From: Myxococcales bacterium
Lineage (GTDB): Bacteria > Myxococcota_A > Polyangia > Haliangiales > Haliangiaceae
Length of the DNA: 38,857 nucleotides
Assembly: GCA_028287115.1 (NCBI GenBank)
Contig: JAQBQF010000142.1
Location: 1 to 38,857 of the forward strand
Reading direction: 5' to 3'
The position numbers were made by a program, and so were the translations under genes. Below the pieces are notes generated by a model that saw only the letters and a program-made list of their open reading frames with translations, was not told the DNA's origin and did not search any database. This document shows positions 14,390 to 26,300 of this stretch, piece by piece (positions within the stretch are counted from its first letter, which is position 1; each line of letters starts with the position of its first letter).

Positions 14390-16831
14390 CTAGCTCGGCA
14401 GGCGTTCGCCCATCGAGCCGCGGCTCGGCGCCGCAGGAGGCGGGATCGCCGGCTCGGGCTCGGTCGGCGGTGGTGCATCCCCGAGGGCGACGGCGAGCGC
14501 GTCGTCGATCTTGGTCATCGGCCGAATGTCGAGCTGGTTGCGGACTTCCTCCGGGATGTCGAGCGTGTCCTTCACGTTGCGCTCGGGCAGGAACACGATC
14601 TTGATGCCGGCGCGATGTGCCGCGAGGACCTTCTCCTTGATGCCGCCGACCGCTAGCGCGTGACCGCGCAGATCGATCTCGCCGGTGATCGCGACGTCGT
14701 TGCGGATCGGCCGCTTCGTGAACACCGAGACCACCGCGCAGGTCAGCGCGACGCCGGCCGAGGGGCCGTCTTTCTTGATCGCGCCTTGCGGCAAGTGGAT
14801 GTGCAGATCGTTCGTCATGATCTTGTCGTGATCGATGCCGAGCCGCGCTGCGTTCGAGCGCATCCACGACACGGCCGCGGTCGCGCTCTCCTTCATGACG
14901 TCGCCCATCTGACCGGTCAGGCGGAGCTCGCCCTTGCCGGGATAGATCCGCGCTTCGATGAACATGATATCGCCGCCGACCGGCGTCCACGCGAGACCCG
15001 TGACGACGCCGACCTCCGGCTTGCGCTCGGCCATGTCGGAGACGAACTTCGGCGGCCCGAGCAAGGTGTCGAGGGTCTTCTTCTCGATGTGGACGGTCGT
15101 CGCGCCTTCGGCGACGCGCACGGCAGTGCCGCGACAAACCGCCGCGATCTCGCGCTCGAGGTTACGGACGCCGGCCTCGCGCGTGTAGCTGTGGATGATG
15201 TCTTCGAGGGCGTCATCTTCGAGGATCAGCTGATCCTTCGCGATGCCGTGCTCGACGAGCTGCTTCGGAACCAGGTGGTTCTTGGCGATCGCGAGCTTCT
15301 CGACCGTGGTGTATCCCGACAGCTCGACCATCTCCATACGATCGATCAGCGGCTGGCTGATCGTATCGAGCGTGTTCGCGGTGCAGATGAACATCACCTT
15401 CGAGAGATCGACCGGCACTTCGACGTAGTGATCGACGAAGTCCTTGTTCTGCTCGGGGTCGAGGACCTCGAGCATCGCGGCGGCCGGGTCGCCCCGCATG
15501 TCCGCGGCGAGCTTGTCGACTTCGTCGAGCACGAACACCGGGTTCATCGAGCCGGCCTTCTTGAGGCCTGCGACGATCCGGCCGGGCAGGGCGCCGATAT
15601 ACGTACGGCGGTGACCGCGAATCTCTGCTTCATCGCGCACGCCACCGAGCGAGATCCGCACGTACTTGCGGCCGAGCGACGAGGCGATCGACTTGCCGAG
15701 CGACGTCTTGCCGACGCCGGGCGGGCCGACGAGCAGCAGGATCGGGCCGTGCTTGTTCGGCGCGAGCTTGCGCACCGCGAGGAACTCGAGGATCCGGCGC
15801 TTGACCTTCTCGAGGCCGGAGTGCTCCGCCTCTAGAATGGCGCGAGCCGCGGAAACATCGAGGCGGTCGTCGGTGAACACGTTCCACGGGATCTCGAGCA
15901 GATTCTCGACGTAGGTCCGCGCGATGTTGTATTCGGGCGACGACGAGGCCATCTGCGACATCCGCGAGATCTGCTTCTTCGCGACCGCGCGGATCTCGTC
16001 CGACATCTTGCTCTCTTCGATCTTCTTGCGAAGATCATCGACCTCGGCGTTGTCGTCCTGCTCGCCGAGCTCTTCTTGAATCTGGCGCATCCGATCGCGG
16101 AGCACGCGCTCGCGATGGGTTCGAGACGACTCGCCCTCGAGCTCGGCGCCGATATCGGCCTTGAGGCGCAGCACGGTCGCTTGCCGCTCGAGTGACGGGA
16201 TGATCCGCTCGAGGCGCTTCATCGTGTCGGTCTCGATCAGGAGGACGGTGAGGTCTTCGCGATCGAGCTCGAGGTATGGGGCCGCGGCATCGACGAGCTT
16301 GTCCGGATCGACGATCGCCTGGACTTGCGCGCGGGTCAGCTCGCCGCGTGGCTCCTTGTTCTCCTTACCTTCGGTCTTGGCTTCTTTCGCCTGCGCGTCG
16401 GTGACGACGGCGAGCAGAAAGTCGCGGACCTTGGTGGTCGTCGCGATCAGCGCGTCGGCGCTGGCGCTCGCGGTCGACTGCAATGGCGAGACGGAAGCCA
16501 CCAGGAACGGCTCGGTCGCGACGAGCGCATCGATATGCACGCGCTCGAGGTAGCGCATCACGCACGTGAACCGACCGGGCGAGTGCTTGACGACCTGGAC
16601 GATCTCGGCGCGCACGCCGACCTCGTGAAGATCGCGCTGGCCCGGATCGCGGACGGCTGGGTTTTTCTGCGGGACAATGACGATCAGGTTGTCATCGCGT
16701 GTCGCTGCCTCGATGGCGCGGACGGAGGCCTCCCGACCAATCTCCAGTGGGCCGACATGGCCCGGGAGCTGGACCTCTGTCCTCAATGGGATGACGGGAT
16801 ATTGACCGGCGGTTTCGGTGTGTTTGGTCAT
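14390..16831 (-). CDS. lon: ATP-dependent Lon protease
   Basis: An 813-residue LonA-type protease. The N-terminal substrate-recognition domain ([19 protein letters not shown]) is followed by a long helical region and the AAA+ module with Walker A GPPGVGKT (369-376) and a Walker B around FVLDEVDK. The C-terminal serine-lysine protease has Ser691 in KDGPSAGVA and Lys734 in GGIKEK, with the same 43-residue spacing as in E. coli. Lon degrades misfolded and regulatory proteins in the cytoplasm. It is the third gene of the operon, 27 bp after the J-domain gene, and ends at the terminator. The Ala/Pro-rich C-terminal tail ([19 protein letters not shown]) is an extension beyond the usual Lon end. Confidence 0.97.
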   Translation of the reverse strand: MTKHTETAGQYPVIPLRTEVQLPGHVGPLEIGREASVRAIEAATRDDNLIVIVPQKNPAVRDPGQRDLHEVGVRAEIVQVVKHSPGRFTCVMRYLERVHIDALVATEPFLVASVSPLQSTASASADALIATTTKVRDFLLAVVTDAQAKEAKTEGKENKEPRGELTRAQVQAIVDPDKLVDAAAPYLELDREDLTVLLIETDTMKRLERIIPSLERQATVLRLKADIGAELEGESSRTHRERVLRDRMRQIQEELGEQDDNAEVDDLRKKIEESKMSDEIRAVAKKQISRMSQMASSSPEYNIARTYVENLLEIPWNVFTDDRLDVSAARAILEAEHSGLEKVKRRILEFLAVRKLAPNKHGPILLLVGPPGVGKTSLGKSIASSLGRKYVRISLGGVRDEAEIRGHRRTYIGALPGRIVAGLKKAGSMNPVFVLDEVDKLAADMRGDPAAAMLEVLDPEQNKDFVDHYVEVPVDLSKVMFICTANTLDTISQPLIDRMEMVELSGYTTVEKLAIAKNHLVPKQLVEHGIAKDQLILEDDALEDIIHSYTREAGVRNLEREIAAVCRGTAVRVAEGATTVHIEKKTLDTLLGPPKFVSDMAERKPEVGVVTGLAWTPVGGDIMFIEARIYPGKGELRLTGQMGDVMKESATAAVSWMRSNAARLGIDHDKIMTNDLHIHLPQGAIKKDGPSAGVALTCAVVSVFTKRPIRNDVAITGEIDLRGHALAVGGIKEKVLAAHRAGIKIVFLPERNVKDTLDIPEEVRNQLDIRPMTKIDDALAVALGDAPPPTEPEPAIPPPAAPSRGSMGERLPS

Positions 16832-16858
16832 CGAAGCTTCCTTGCAGTCTACGACACT

Positions 16859-17665
16859 TCAGTCGTTCTGCCCGCGTTTGCGGATTCGTTGCACGAGCTG
16901 AACGAGCAGTTTTTTTGCCTCCTCATCGAGGTCCTTCGGCACGTCAATTTGGACCGTGACGTAGTGGTCGCCTACCCGTCCGGAGCGGTCTGCGACCCCC
17001 TTCCCGCGTAGCCGCAATTTCTTACCGCTTGAAGTGCCCGGCGGCACCTTCACATCGGCTTTTCCGTCGACGGTGGCGACCGACGCGACCGTGCCCAGCG
17101 TCGCGCGATCGAAGGGAATCCTCACATCCGAATAGACGTCATTGCCTTCGACGCGCAACCAACTTCCGTCAGATGCCCTCACTTTGCTCTCGAAATCGGC
17201 GTCGGCAGCGTCCGCCGCCGTGGCTCGTCGTCCTCGGGGCGGCGGCACGTCATCTTCGAAATCCATCCGTTCGACGCGGACCCGGCCCTTGCCGCCGGCC
17301 CGCTGCTGCTGACTAAAAAATTGGCTGAACAGATCTCCGAGATCGAACACGCCGGGCCCGCCGCCCTGTGCCGTGTACGTGAACGGATTCCCGCCGCCGG
17401 GTGCGCTTCCGCCGGGCGCGTAGCCCTGCGTTCGGATTTGATCGTAGAGCGTGCGCTTCTTGGTATCTCCGAGCACGTCATACGCGTTCGAGATGTCCTT
17501 GAACCGCGACTCCTTGCGCTTGTCACCGCCGGTCGAGTCGGGATGGTTCTGCTTCGCGAGCTTGCGATAGGCCTTCTTGATCTCGTCGGCCGAGGCGGTC
17601 TCGGAAACGCCGAGCGCCTTGTAGTAATCGACGCTCGGATCGAAGTCGATCTGTTGCTGTGGCAT
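16859..17665 (-). CDS. cbpA: J-domain co-chaperone (CbpA/type B-like, no zinc finger)
   Basis: 268 residues. The J domain occupies about 13-80 with the invariant HPD at 41-43 (KQNHPDST) that stimulates DnaK ATPase. A Gly/Pro-rich G/F-like region follows (APGGSAPGGGNPFTYTAQ), then an acidic linker, and a DnaJ C-terminal substrate-binding domain (YSDVRIPFDRATLGT, VKVPPGTSSGKKLRLRGKG). There are no CxxCxGxG repeats, so it is a type II/CbpA-like J protein. It lies three bases after the clpB stop, and co-translation with clpB fits the DnaK-ClpB disaggregation pathway. dnaK itself is not in the window. Confidence 0.93.
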   Translation of the reverse strand: MPQQQIDFDPSVDYYKALGVSETASADEIKKAYRKLAKQNHPDSTGGDKRKESRFKDISNAYDVLGDTKKRTLYDQIRTQGYAPGGSAPGGGNPFTYTAQGGGPGVFDLGDLFSQFFSQQQRAGGKGRVRVERMDFEDDVPPPRGRRATAADAADADFESKVRASDGSWLRVEGNDVYSDVRIPFDRATLGTVASVATVDGKADVKVPPGTSSGKKLRLRGKGVADRSGRVGDHYVTVQIDVPKDLDEEAKKLLVQLVQRIRKRGQND

Positions 17666-17668
17666 GGC

Positions 17669-20269
17669 TTAGGCGGCGACCCCGTGAGCGGCTTTACGAA
17701 ACACGATCGTTCCATCCGCGACCTCAGCTTCGATGTGATCGCCGGGCGCGTAGGCGCCCATGAGCAGCTGGGTTGCGAGCGGGTCGATCACGAGCTTCTG
17801 GAGCGCACGCTTTAGAGGTCGTGCGCCGTACACGGGATCGTAACCAGCTTCTGCGACGAGTGCGACTGCCTGGTCGGAGAGGTGCACCGTGAGCTGCCGA
17901 TCGGCGAGGAGCGCCTGGAACCGCCGGACCTGGATCTCGACGATCTCCGCCAGCTCGTCTTGCCCGAGTGGCTCGAAGAACACGATCTCGTCGACGCGGT
18001 TCAAGAACTCGGGCCGGAACGTCGACTGCAGCTCCTTCATCGCGAGCTGCTCGATCTCCATGCGGTTCTCCGGCGTCATGCGAACCAGGTACTGACTGCC
18101 CGCATTGCTCGTCATGATGACGATCGTGTTGCGGAAGTCGACCGTGCGGCCTTGGCCGTCGGTCAACCGGCCGTCGTCGAGCACCTGGAGCAGGATGTTC
18201 CACACATCCGCGTGCGCCTTCTCCATTTCATCGAGAAGGACGACGCTGTATGGATGCCGGCGCACCGCTTCGGTGAGCTGGCCACCTTGGTCGTAGCCGA
18301 CGTACCCCGGAGGCGCGCCGACGAGCCGCGACACGGTGTGCTTCTCCTGATATTCGGACATGTCGATCCGGATCATCAGATTCTCGTCGTCGAACAGGAA
18401 CTCGGCGAGCGCGCGAGCGAGCTCGGTCTTGCCGACACCGGTCGGTCCGAGAAACAAGAAACTTCCGATCGGGCGTTTCGGATCCTTGAGGCCGGCGCGC
18501 GCTCGACGGACCGCCGCGGCGACGGCCGAGACGGCGACGTCTTGACCGACCACGCGCGTGCGCAGTCGCTCTTCCATCTTCGCGAGGCGCTGTGACTCTC
18601 CTTCGAGCATCTTCTCGACGGGGATCCCGGTCCACTTCGCGACCACCGACGCGATGTCTTCTTCGGTCACTTCCTCGCGGAGGAAGCTACCCTTGGCCTT
18701 GAGGTCCTCGACCTGCTTCGCGCACTCCGCGATCTCCTTGTCGAGCTGGGGGATCGAGCCGAACCGCAGCTCGGACGCACGGGCGTAGTCGCCGTGACGC
18801 TGCAGGCGGTCGGCCTCGGTCTTGAGCTGATCGAGCTTTTCGCGCTTGTCGCGCAGCTTGGAGATCAGGTCGCGCTCTTGCTTCCACAGCGCCTTCATCG
18901 CAGACGCCTGCTCCTTGAGCTCGGCGATCTCGCGCTCGACGTCGGGGAGCCGCTGCTTCGCGCGCTTGTCGTTCTCGCGCTGGAGCGCCGCACGTTCGAC
19001 TTCGAGCAGCATGATCCGGCGCTCGAGGTTATCGATCGGCGTCGGCGTGCTCTCGATCTCCATCTTGAGCCGCGAGGCGGCTTCGTCGACGAGATCGATC
19101 GCCTTGTCGGGAAGCTGGCGATTCGTGATGTAGCGATGCGACAGCTTGGCCGCGGCGATCAGCGCTGCATCGCGGATCCGGATCCCGTGATGGACCTCGT
19201 ACCTCTCCTTGAGGCCGCGGAGGATCGCGATCGTGTCCTCGACCGACGGCTCGTCGATCGTGACCGGCTGGAACCGGCGCTCGAGCGCTTTGTCTTTTTC
19301 GATGTGCTTGCGGTACTCGTCGAGCGTCGTCGCGCCGATGCACCGCATCTCGCCGCGCGCGAGTGCCGGCTTCAAGAGATTTGCCGCGTCGTTGCCACCT
19401 TCGGCGGCGCCCGCACCGACGAGCATATGCAGCTCGTCGATGAACATGATGATCGCGCCCTCGGAAGCCGAGACCTCCTTGAGGACGGCCTTCAGGCGCT
19501 CTTCGAACTCGCCGCGATACTTCGCGCCGGCGATCAGCGCGCCGAGATCGAGCGATAAGATCTTCTTGTCGCGTAGAGATTCGGGGACGTCACCCTGCGC
19601 GATTCGCTGCGCGATGCCTTCGACGACGGCGGTCTTGCCGACGCCGGCTTCACCGACGAGCACCGGGTTATTCTTGGTGCGGCGCGACAAGATCTGGATC
19701 GTGCGGCGAATCTCTTCGTCGCGGCCGATCACCGGATCGAGCTTGCCTTGGCCGGCGAGCCTCGTCAGATCCTGGCAGTAGCGATCGAGCGCCTCGTACT
19801 TCGACTCGGCATCTGGATCGGTGACACGTTGGTTGCCGCGCACATCGACCAGCGCCGACAGGATCGCTTCCTTCGTCGCCCCGGCGCGCCGCAGCGCTTC
19901 GGCCGCGTTGCCTTTGCCGGCCACGAGCGCGATCAGGAAGTGCTCGGTCGAGATGTATTCGTCCTTCATCTCGTCGGCTTGCTTGGCAGCCGCTTCCCAG
20001 GTGTCCTTGAGCGATCGACCGAAGTCGACATCGAGCGCGGCGCCGTGGATGCGCGGCAGCTTCTCGAGGGCACGATCGAGATCCGCGCGGACCATCCGCG
20101 GGTCGGCTCCGAGTTTTCCCAGGATCCGCGGAACTACGCCTTCTTCTTGTTCGAGCAGGGCGACGAGCAGGTGCTCGGCCCCGACTTCTGCGTGGTGACG
20201 TGCGATCGCGACGTCCCGCGCGGCGGCCAACGCCTCGCGAGCCTTCACCGTCAGCTGGTCGATCTTCAT
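17669..20269 (-). CDS. clpB: Chaperone ClpB (disaggregase)
   Basis: 866 residues, normal length for ClpB. The N-terminal Clp-N repeats (about 1-145) lead to the first AAA+ domain with Walker A GEAGVGKT (206-213). The coiled-coil M domain (about 400-530, heptads such as [20 protein letters not shown]) separates ClpB from ClpA/ClpC. The second AAA+ domain has Walker A GPTGVGKT (608-615). There is no IGF-type ClpP-binding loop that I can see, as expected. ClpB pulls polypeptides from aggregates together with DnaK and a J protein; the J protein gene follows three bases later. The upstream region has no HrcA CIRCE element. The first gene of the operon. Confidence 0.97.
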   Translation of the reverse strand: MKIDQLTVKAREALAAARDVAIARHHAEVGAEHLLVALLEQEEGVVPRILGKLGADPRMVRADLDRALEKLPRIHGAALDVDFGRSLKDTWEAAAKQADEMKDEYISTEHFLIALVAGKGNAAEALRRAGATKEAILSALVDVRGNQRVTDPDAESKYEALDRYCQDLTRLAGQGKLDPVIGRDEEIRRTIQILSRRTKNNPVLVGEAGVGKTAVVEGIAQRIAQGDVPESLRDKKILSLDLGALIAGAKYRGEFEERLKAVLKEVSASEGAIIMFIDELHMLVGAGAAEGGNDAANLLKPALARGEMRCIGATTLDEYRKHIEKDKALERRFQPVTIDEPSVEDTIAILRGLKERYEVHHGIRIRDAALIAAAKLSHRYITNRQLPDKAIDLVDEAASRLKMEIESTPTPIDNLERRIMLLEVERAALQRENDKRAKQRLPDVEREIAELKEQASAMKALWKQERDLISKLRDKREKLDQLKTEADRLQRHGDYARASELRFGSIPQLDKEIAECAKQVEDLKAKGSFLREEVTEEDIASVVAKWTGIPVEKMLEGESQRLAKMEERLRTRVVGQDVAVSAVAAAVRRARAGLKDPKRPIGSFLFLGPTGVGKTELARALAEFLFDDENLMIRIDMSEYQEKHTVSRLVGAPPGYVGYDQGGQLTEAVRRHPYSVVLLDEMEKAHADVWNILLQVLDDGRLTDGQGRTVDFRNTIVIMTSNAGSQYLVRMTPENRMEIEQLAMKELQSTFRPEFLNRVDEIVFFEPLGQDELAEIVEIQVRRFQALLADRQLTVHLSDQAVALVAEAGYDPVYGARPLKRALQKLVIDPLATQLLMGAYAPGDHIEAEVADGTIVFRKAAHGVAA

Positions 20270-20278
20270 GACGGGGCT

Positions 20279-20306
20279 AGCGTAACCACGCTTACAAAGC
20301 CGTCAA
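20279..20306 (-). promoter_or_regulatory. Weak candidate promoter for the clpB operon
   Basis: On the minus strand TTGACG (complement of 20301-20306) and TACGCT (complement of 20279-20284) are 16 bases apart. The predicted start would be only a few bases before the clpB ATG and no Shine-Dalgarno is visible, so transcripts could be nearly leaderless. No CTTGAA/CCCAT sigma32 pair was found. A 5-bp dyad, AGCGTAACCACGCT, overlaps the -10 box. Low confidence. Confidence 0.25.
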
Positions 20307-20340
20307 TGCGGCCCTGTCCGATCTGGCAGGCATTTTCTTC

Positions 20341-23300
20341 TCAGTGGCTAACGAGCATCGGTTCGACCGGGGTGCCCGACGCGGCGGCCCGGACCTTGTG
20401 CAGATCGACCACCCCGCGTCGTCCGAGCTCCGCGATCGCGGTGGAGGCGCCTTTGAGCTCGAGCCGGCCTTCACGGTTGACGAGATCGCCGAGCGCGGTC
20501 GCGATCTTCCGCGGCGCCTCCTCGCCGAGCGCAGCGACGAGCTTGCTCGCGAGCTGGGTGTCGCCGAGCAGGGCCGCGGCGACGAGCGCCCTTGCGAGCG
20601 AGGCCGCCGCAACCGGACCATTCGACAGCGCGTCCGTGTTCGCGAGCTCGGTCGCGACCTCGACAAGCGCGGCGGGATCATCGGCGCGCCAGTACACGTC
20701 GAGGAGCCGGCGGAGCGTCGGGACATGCGAAGGATCGAGATCCGACGCGCGAAGGAACACGTCGTCGGCGCGGTCGACGTCGCCGAGGTGCAACAGGACC
20801 GCTTCGCCGAGCCGATACAGGCGTTCCGCGCGCTCGGTCGGCGTCGGGGCGAGCGGGACGAGCTGGTAGAGATAGCGCGTCGCGGTTTGCCAGTCGCTCT
20901 TCGCCATGTGGATGTCTGCGAGCTGCTCGATCGCCGCGCGGTGGAGCGGATGATCGCGAACGATCCGCTCGAGCTGGGTGATCGCGGCATCGAGATCGCC
21001 CGACTGGCGCTGGAGATCGACGAGCGTCAAGTGGGTCGCGAGGAGGGCATCGTCGTCGTCGAGCGGGACGAGATCGAGCACCGCACGCGCAGCCGAGAGT
21101 GCGACCTGGAGATCGCCGACCCGCGTCGCGAGCTCCTGGACGCGGACCATCACGTCGCGCCGGCCCGGTGCCGCGGACGCGGCGGCGAGCGCCTGGTTCA
21201 GGGCCTCGCCGTCACGACCCAGCTTCTCGGCGATGATCGAGCGCCGGAGTGCGAGCTCGTCATCACCGAGCACGCTCTCTCCCGGCGCGAGGTCGCGATA
21301 GATGAGGTCCGCGGTCGCCCAATCTCCGAGTCGAAACGCGAGCGCGCCGCGTGCGTCGAGCGCGCCGAGGTGACCCGGATCCTCGATCAACGCGAGATCG
21401 AACGCGCGGGCCGCTTGATCGAGCTTGCCGGTCTCTTCGGCGAGGCGCGCCACTTCGAGCCACGCACTCGCGCGCTCTTCCGGCGCGTCGGCCCGGCTGG
21501 CGCGGATCGTCGTCAGCTCGGTGAGCGCGATCAGATCGCCGGACGCGCGGTGCACGTTCGCGAGCACGCGGAACGCGGCCGGGTGACCCGGCTCCGCGCG
21601 CCACAGTTGATGCGCGAGCTCGAGCGACGTATCGAGCGCTCCGGCGGCTTCTGCGCGATCGAGCTGCGCCGCGAGCTCGGACTGCCCTTTGTCTTCTTCC
21701 GCCGAAGCCCGGCTGCGCGCGGCAGCGGCGATCAACGCGCCACGGTCACCGGCGCGCGCGTGAACCGCGGCCTCTTCATAGAGTCGTGCGGCGTCGACGT
21801 ACTTGCCGATCGATTCGTAACGCCGTGCGAGTGGCGCCTTGACGGCCGGGATCGTCGGATCGAACGCGAGCGCTTGCTCGTAATTGACCTGCGCCTGCGC
21901 CGGATCCTCGAGACGCTCTTCGTAGATCAGCGCGAGCTCGAGATGCAGCGCGCCGCGATCGCGCGGGCTCGGTGCTGCCGCGATCTCGCGATACAGCAGC
22001 GATGCCGCGAGCGCCCACTCGCCGCGCACCATCGCGGCGACGCGCAGCTGATAGGCGACTTCCGGATCGGCCGGTGCACACGCGTGCGCTTCTTTGAGAC
22101 AGCGATACGCCTCGGCTTCGCGGCCCAGCGCATCGCGATAGAGCTTCGCGCGGCGGCGCCACAGCAGCGCGCGCTGCAGCGGATTCTCCGAGATCACGAG
22201 CTGACGGCCGATCGCCTCGGACGACGCGGTGACATCCCCCGCCTCGAGATAGAGCTGCTCGAGGAGCTCGATCGGAGCGGTATCGTGAGGCATCGCCTCG
22301 GCGGCCTGCTCGGCGGCCTGGATTGCCTGCGCCCACTGTTCCTGTGCCGCGAGCTCGCGCGCGCGGACCAGCTCGGGGTGCAGCGCCGGACTCGTGCGTG
22401 CTCGCGGGCGAATCTCGCCCGAGACGATCGAATCGTCGCGGCCGAGCGCCTCGGCTCGTTCCGCGGCGAACGCGCGTCGCTCCGCATCGTAGTCGCGGGA
22501 GCTCGCGATCTGTTCGTAGAGCTCGCGCGCGAGGTCGAGCTCGTCAGCACCGACGAGCGCATCCGCGAGTGGCATCCACACCGGCGGATAGCGCGGATCG
22601 ACGCGATACGCCTTCGTCCATAACGCCGCGGCACGGATCGGATCGCGGCCACCACTGCGCGCGATCACGGCGAGCTCGTGCAGCGCGATCGCCTGCGCTC
22701 GGCCGCTGCTGAGCTCGGCAGCGTGATCGAGGATCTGGCGGCGCAGATCGGGCGCGCTCTCTAGATTCGCGAGCAGGGCGAGCAGGATCCCGGGGTCGTC
22801 GGGCTCGTCGCGATGCGCGATCAGCAAGCGCTCGCGATCCGCGCCCGCAGCCGCGGCTGCAACCGCCGTTGCAGCTTGTGCGGGCGTCGCGTCGATCACG
22901 ACCGACGGCGGCTCGAAGAGAGGTGGGATCTTTTGCGTCGCCGCGTTATCGACATTCGCGGGCAGGCGCAGCTTGGTCGCGGGCCGATCCGTGCGTTTCT
23001 CGGGCCGTGTCGGTGGGCTCGGCCGCGGAGTCGGCGGAGGGATCGCCGCGACCGGCATCTTCTGCGTGCTCGCGGCGTCGTCATCGAGCGGCGCGGTGGC
23101 TTGAGGCTTGGCGTCACGCGCGCCGGAATCATCGGCCTTGCCGATCGCCTGCCACAGGGCCTCGGCCTCGGTGCGCATCGCGCTCGCCTCGAGCGGTGGG
23201 GCGCTGTTCGCCCGCTGTTCGAGGTTCCATGCGAGCTCCGCCTTGCGATGGACTTCCTTGCTGAGCTCGGCGATCAGCTTTCCGCCGTCGTCGAAGCGCC

Positions 23301-26300
23301 CGGAGGCCGTCGCGTCTTCGAGGAGCTTGACCGCGTCGCCGAGACGTCCGGCGCGTTGCAGCCCGGTCGCGAGCTGCGCGATGTCCGCGATCGTGCGGCG
23401 ATCGGTTGCGATCGCGACGAGCGCGTCGACCACGACATCCCACGCGAGGTTCGTGGCCGCTTCGGTCGCGAGCATGCGGAGCGTGCTGTCATGGCGCGTC
23501 CCGCCATAGGCATCGGCCGCGGCCCGCATCGCCGAACGACCGCGCAGCGGATCCTCGAGCTTGTCGTAATAGAGATCGGCGAGCTGCGTCAGCGACTCTG
23601 CGCGACGGGCGCCGGTTTGCCGATCCGCAAGCGAGGCGAGGTGACGCGCGGCCGCATCGTGATCGCCGACCTCGATCGCGAGCTCGACCAGATCGCGCAG
23701 CAGATCGACATCCCCGGGCGAGACGTGATTCGCCGCTTCGAGCGATGCGAGCGCATCTTGCAGCTTGCCCGCGGCTCGCGCGCGGAGCGCTGCATCGCGC
23801 AGTGACAATGCGCCGACCGGTGCGTCTTTCACACGGCCGTTCGGCGTCAGTTCTTCGGCGCCGGCTCGCCAGCGATCGCCGGCTCCGTCGCCGGCCTCTG
23901 CTCCGGCCGTGGGCTCGCCCCGCAACCGTGCGAGGGCCGCGGCGATCTCGGCCGCATCTTCGCCGGCGATCGCGGCCGCTTCGGCGCCACGCGAGGGCCG
24001 AGGCTGCGTCTCGAGGGCAGCGCGCTCGAGCGCCGGCTGGGCGACGCCACGGACGGCGTCGAGTTGTTCGGGGTCGAGCTCGATCGCGAGCTTCGCGAGA
24101 GCCTTGATCGCGAGCAAGCGTTCGCGCACGACGATCGCGAGGTCGACGCCGGAGTCGCTTTGCAGATCTCCGGCGAGCTGCGCGAGACCTTGTGCCGCCG
24201 CGACGATCGCGCCGTCGTGCCGCAGCCGCAAGGTCACGTAGCGCAACGACGGGCGCCACGTCGCATCGATCTCGAGCGCACGTTGGTGCGTTGCGAGCGC
24301 GACGTCCGGACGCCCGAGTTGGTCCTGCAGATCGCCGAGGCGCGACAGCAACGGCTTCTGGCGTTGCGGGTGCCGCGCCGTCGCCGCGACCTTGCGGCCG
24401 AGGATCACCGAGACGCGCTCGAGATCGCCGCGTTCACGCCAGGCGTGCTCGAGAGCGTCGAGAGCGGGCAAATGCGTATCGGAGATCTTGAGCGCGCTCT
24501 CGAGGCACCGCACTGCATCGTCGCCGCGCTCGGCGCGCCGGAACAGCTCGCCCGCTCGATACATCGCATCGGCACGTGCGCTCGGCGTCGAATCCGCGGC
24601 GACCCCGGCGAAGCCTTCGAGCGCGGTCGCCGCGCCTGCGAGATCTCCCGCGCGCTCCGCGAGATCCGCATACAGGCGAAGTGCTTGCGCACGCACATCG
24701 ACTGCCGTCGCACGCGCGGCTTCGGGATCGTCGACGAGCGGCTTCAACGCCGCGAGCGCGAGCGCGGGATCTCCGCTGCGATCCGCCGCGACCGCGAGCC
24801 GGTACCGCGAGGTCCCGAGGCGCGCGGGATCGCTGCCGGGATCGTCGGTGAGCCCGCGATACGCGCGGATCACGTCGGGCCAGGCACGTTGGCGCCAGGC
24901 AGCTTCACCGAGCGTCGTCAGCACGTCTCGGCGCACGTTCGCGGGCACACCGTCGGCGAGCTCGGCGTGGGCGCGCGCTCCATGGGGCAGGGCGGCAGCG
25001 GGCTCGTCGGCGGCGAGCCATGCGGCCGCGGCTGCGGTCTCGACCTCGAGACGATCGGACGATCGCTCTGACATCCGCGCGAGCGCCGAGAGCGCCTGCG
25101 CTCGCGCGCGCGGATCGCCGCCGTTCGCGAGCAGATCCGCTTCGAGTTGATACGCACGCCGGCGCGTGTCCGTGTTCGTGGCTTGTTCGCCGCCCACCGA
25201 GTCGAGTAGCGCGAGCGCTTCGTGAAGATCGGCCACCGCGGCCGCGAGATCAGGCGCCTTCTCGCGGCGGCGAACGTCGGCGCGCTGGACGAGCAACGTC
25301 GCGCGCTCTTCCGGGGGCGGTCGCGTCGCGAGCACCGCGTCGATCCACCGGCGCTCGGTGATCGCGTCGTCGACGCGCGACAGCATGGTCCGCGCTGCAT
25401 CGCGTGCGATCGCCGGTGCATGCGAGCCCGCGAGATCGTGAGCGCGCTGCCAGTCGGCGGTCGCTTGCGCGGCGTGGCCCGCATTATCGAGCAACACGGC
25501 GCGTGCCACCGCGAGCTCGGCGGCGCGAGTGTAGAGCCGATCATCATCGGCATAGCCCTCGCTCGCGAGTCCGACGAACGCTCCGATCGCGGTGTCGAGC
25601 TCTGCGGCCGCATGCTCGCGATCGAGGGTCGCCTCGGCGATCTCCGCGAGGATCGCGTGCGCCTCCGCCGCGGTCTCGCCCCCGGCCATCGTCGCCCGGC
25701 GCAGCGATGTCCGCGCGTCATCGACGCGGTCGACGTGAACGAGCGATCGCGCGAGCGCGAGCTCGTGGGTCGCCGAGATCGTCTGCGGCAAGCCGAGGCC
25801 GCGCAAGCGCTCGTAGAGCTCGGCGGCCCGCATGTGATCACCGCGCTTCGCCGCTGATTTCGCAAGCCCTGCGATCGCGTCGGTCTGCAACGGATCGAGC
25901 TCGAGCGCGCGCTGCCATGCGACCTCGGCTTCGGCGCCCGATAGCATCTCACCGAGTGTCGCGAACGCGCGCGCAGCGCTGCGATGGTCGTCACGTGCTT
26001 CCGCGAGCCGGGCGACTTGCCGCCAGGCTTCGATCGCCGCCGCGGGATCGCGTGTCGCGAGGATCGACGCGGTCATCTCGTGGATCGCGGGTTCGTCGGG
26101 CGCGAGCTCGCGCGCGATCTGCAATTCCTGCTGCGCGCCCGCGACGTCGTCGAGCTGATGCGCGAACACGTCGGCGAGCCGCAACCGTAGCTGCACCGCA
26201 CGCGCGACCTCGGCGTTGGCGGCTCGCGCGCGGAGCAGCCGGACCAGCTCGGGCCACCGCTGTTCGTCGGCGAGTCGATCCGCGAGCGCATCCGCGGCTT

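Noticed and set aside
17321..19558. Open frames on the + strand opposite clpB and the J-domain gene
   Set aside because: They are antisense shadows of two unmistakable genes, and their translations match no family.
20344..22623. Large open frame on the + strand opposite the giant TPR gene
   Set aside because: Shadow of the GC-rich minus-strand gene: Arg-rich composition and no domain. The minus-strand reading has clear TPR repeats.
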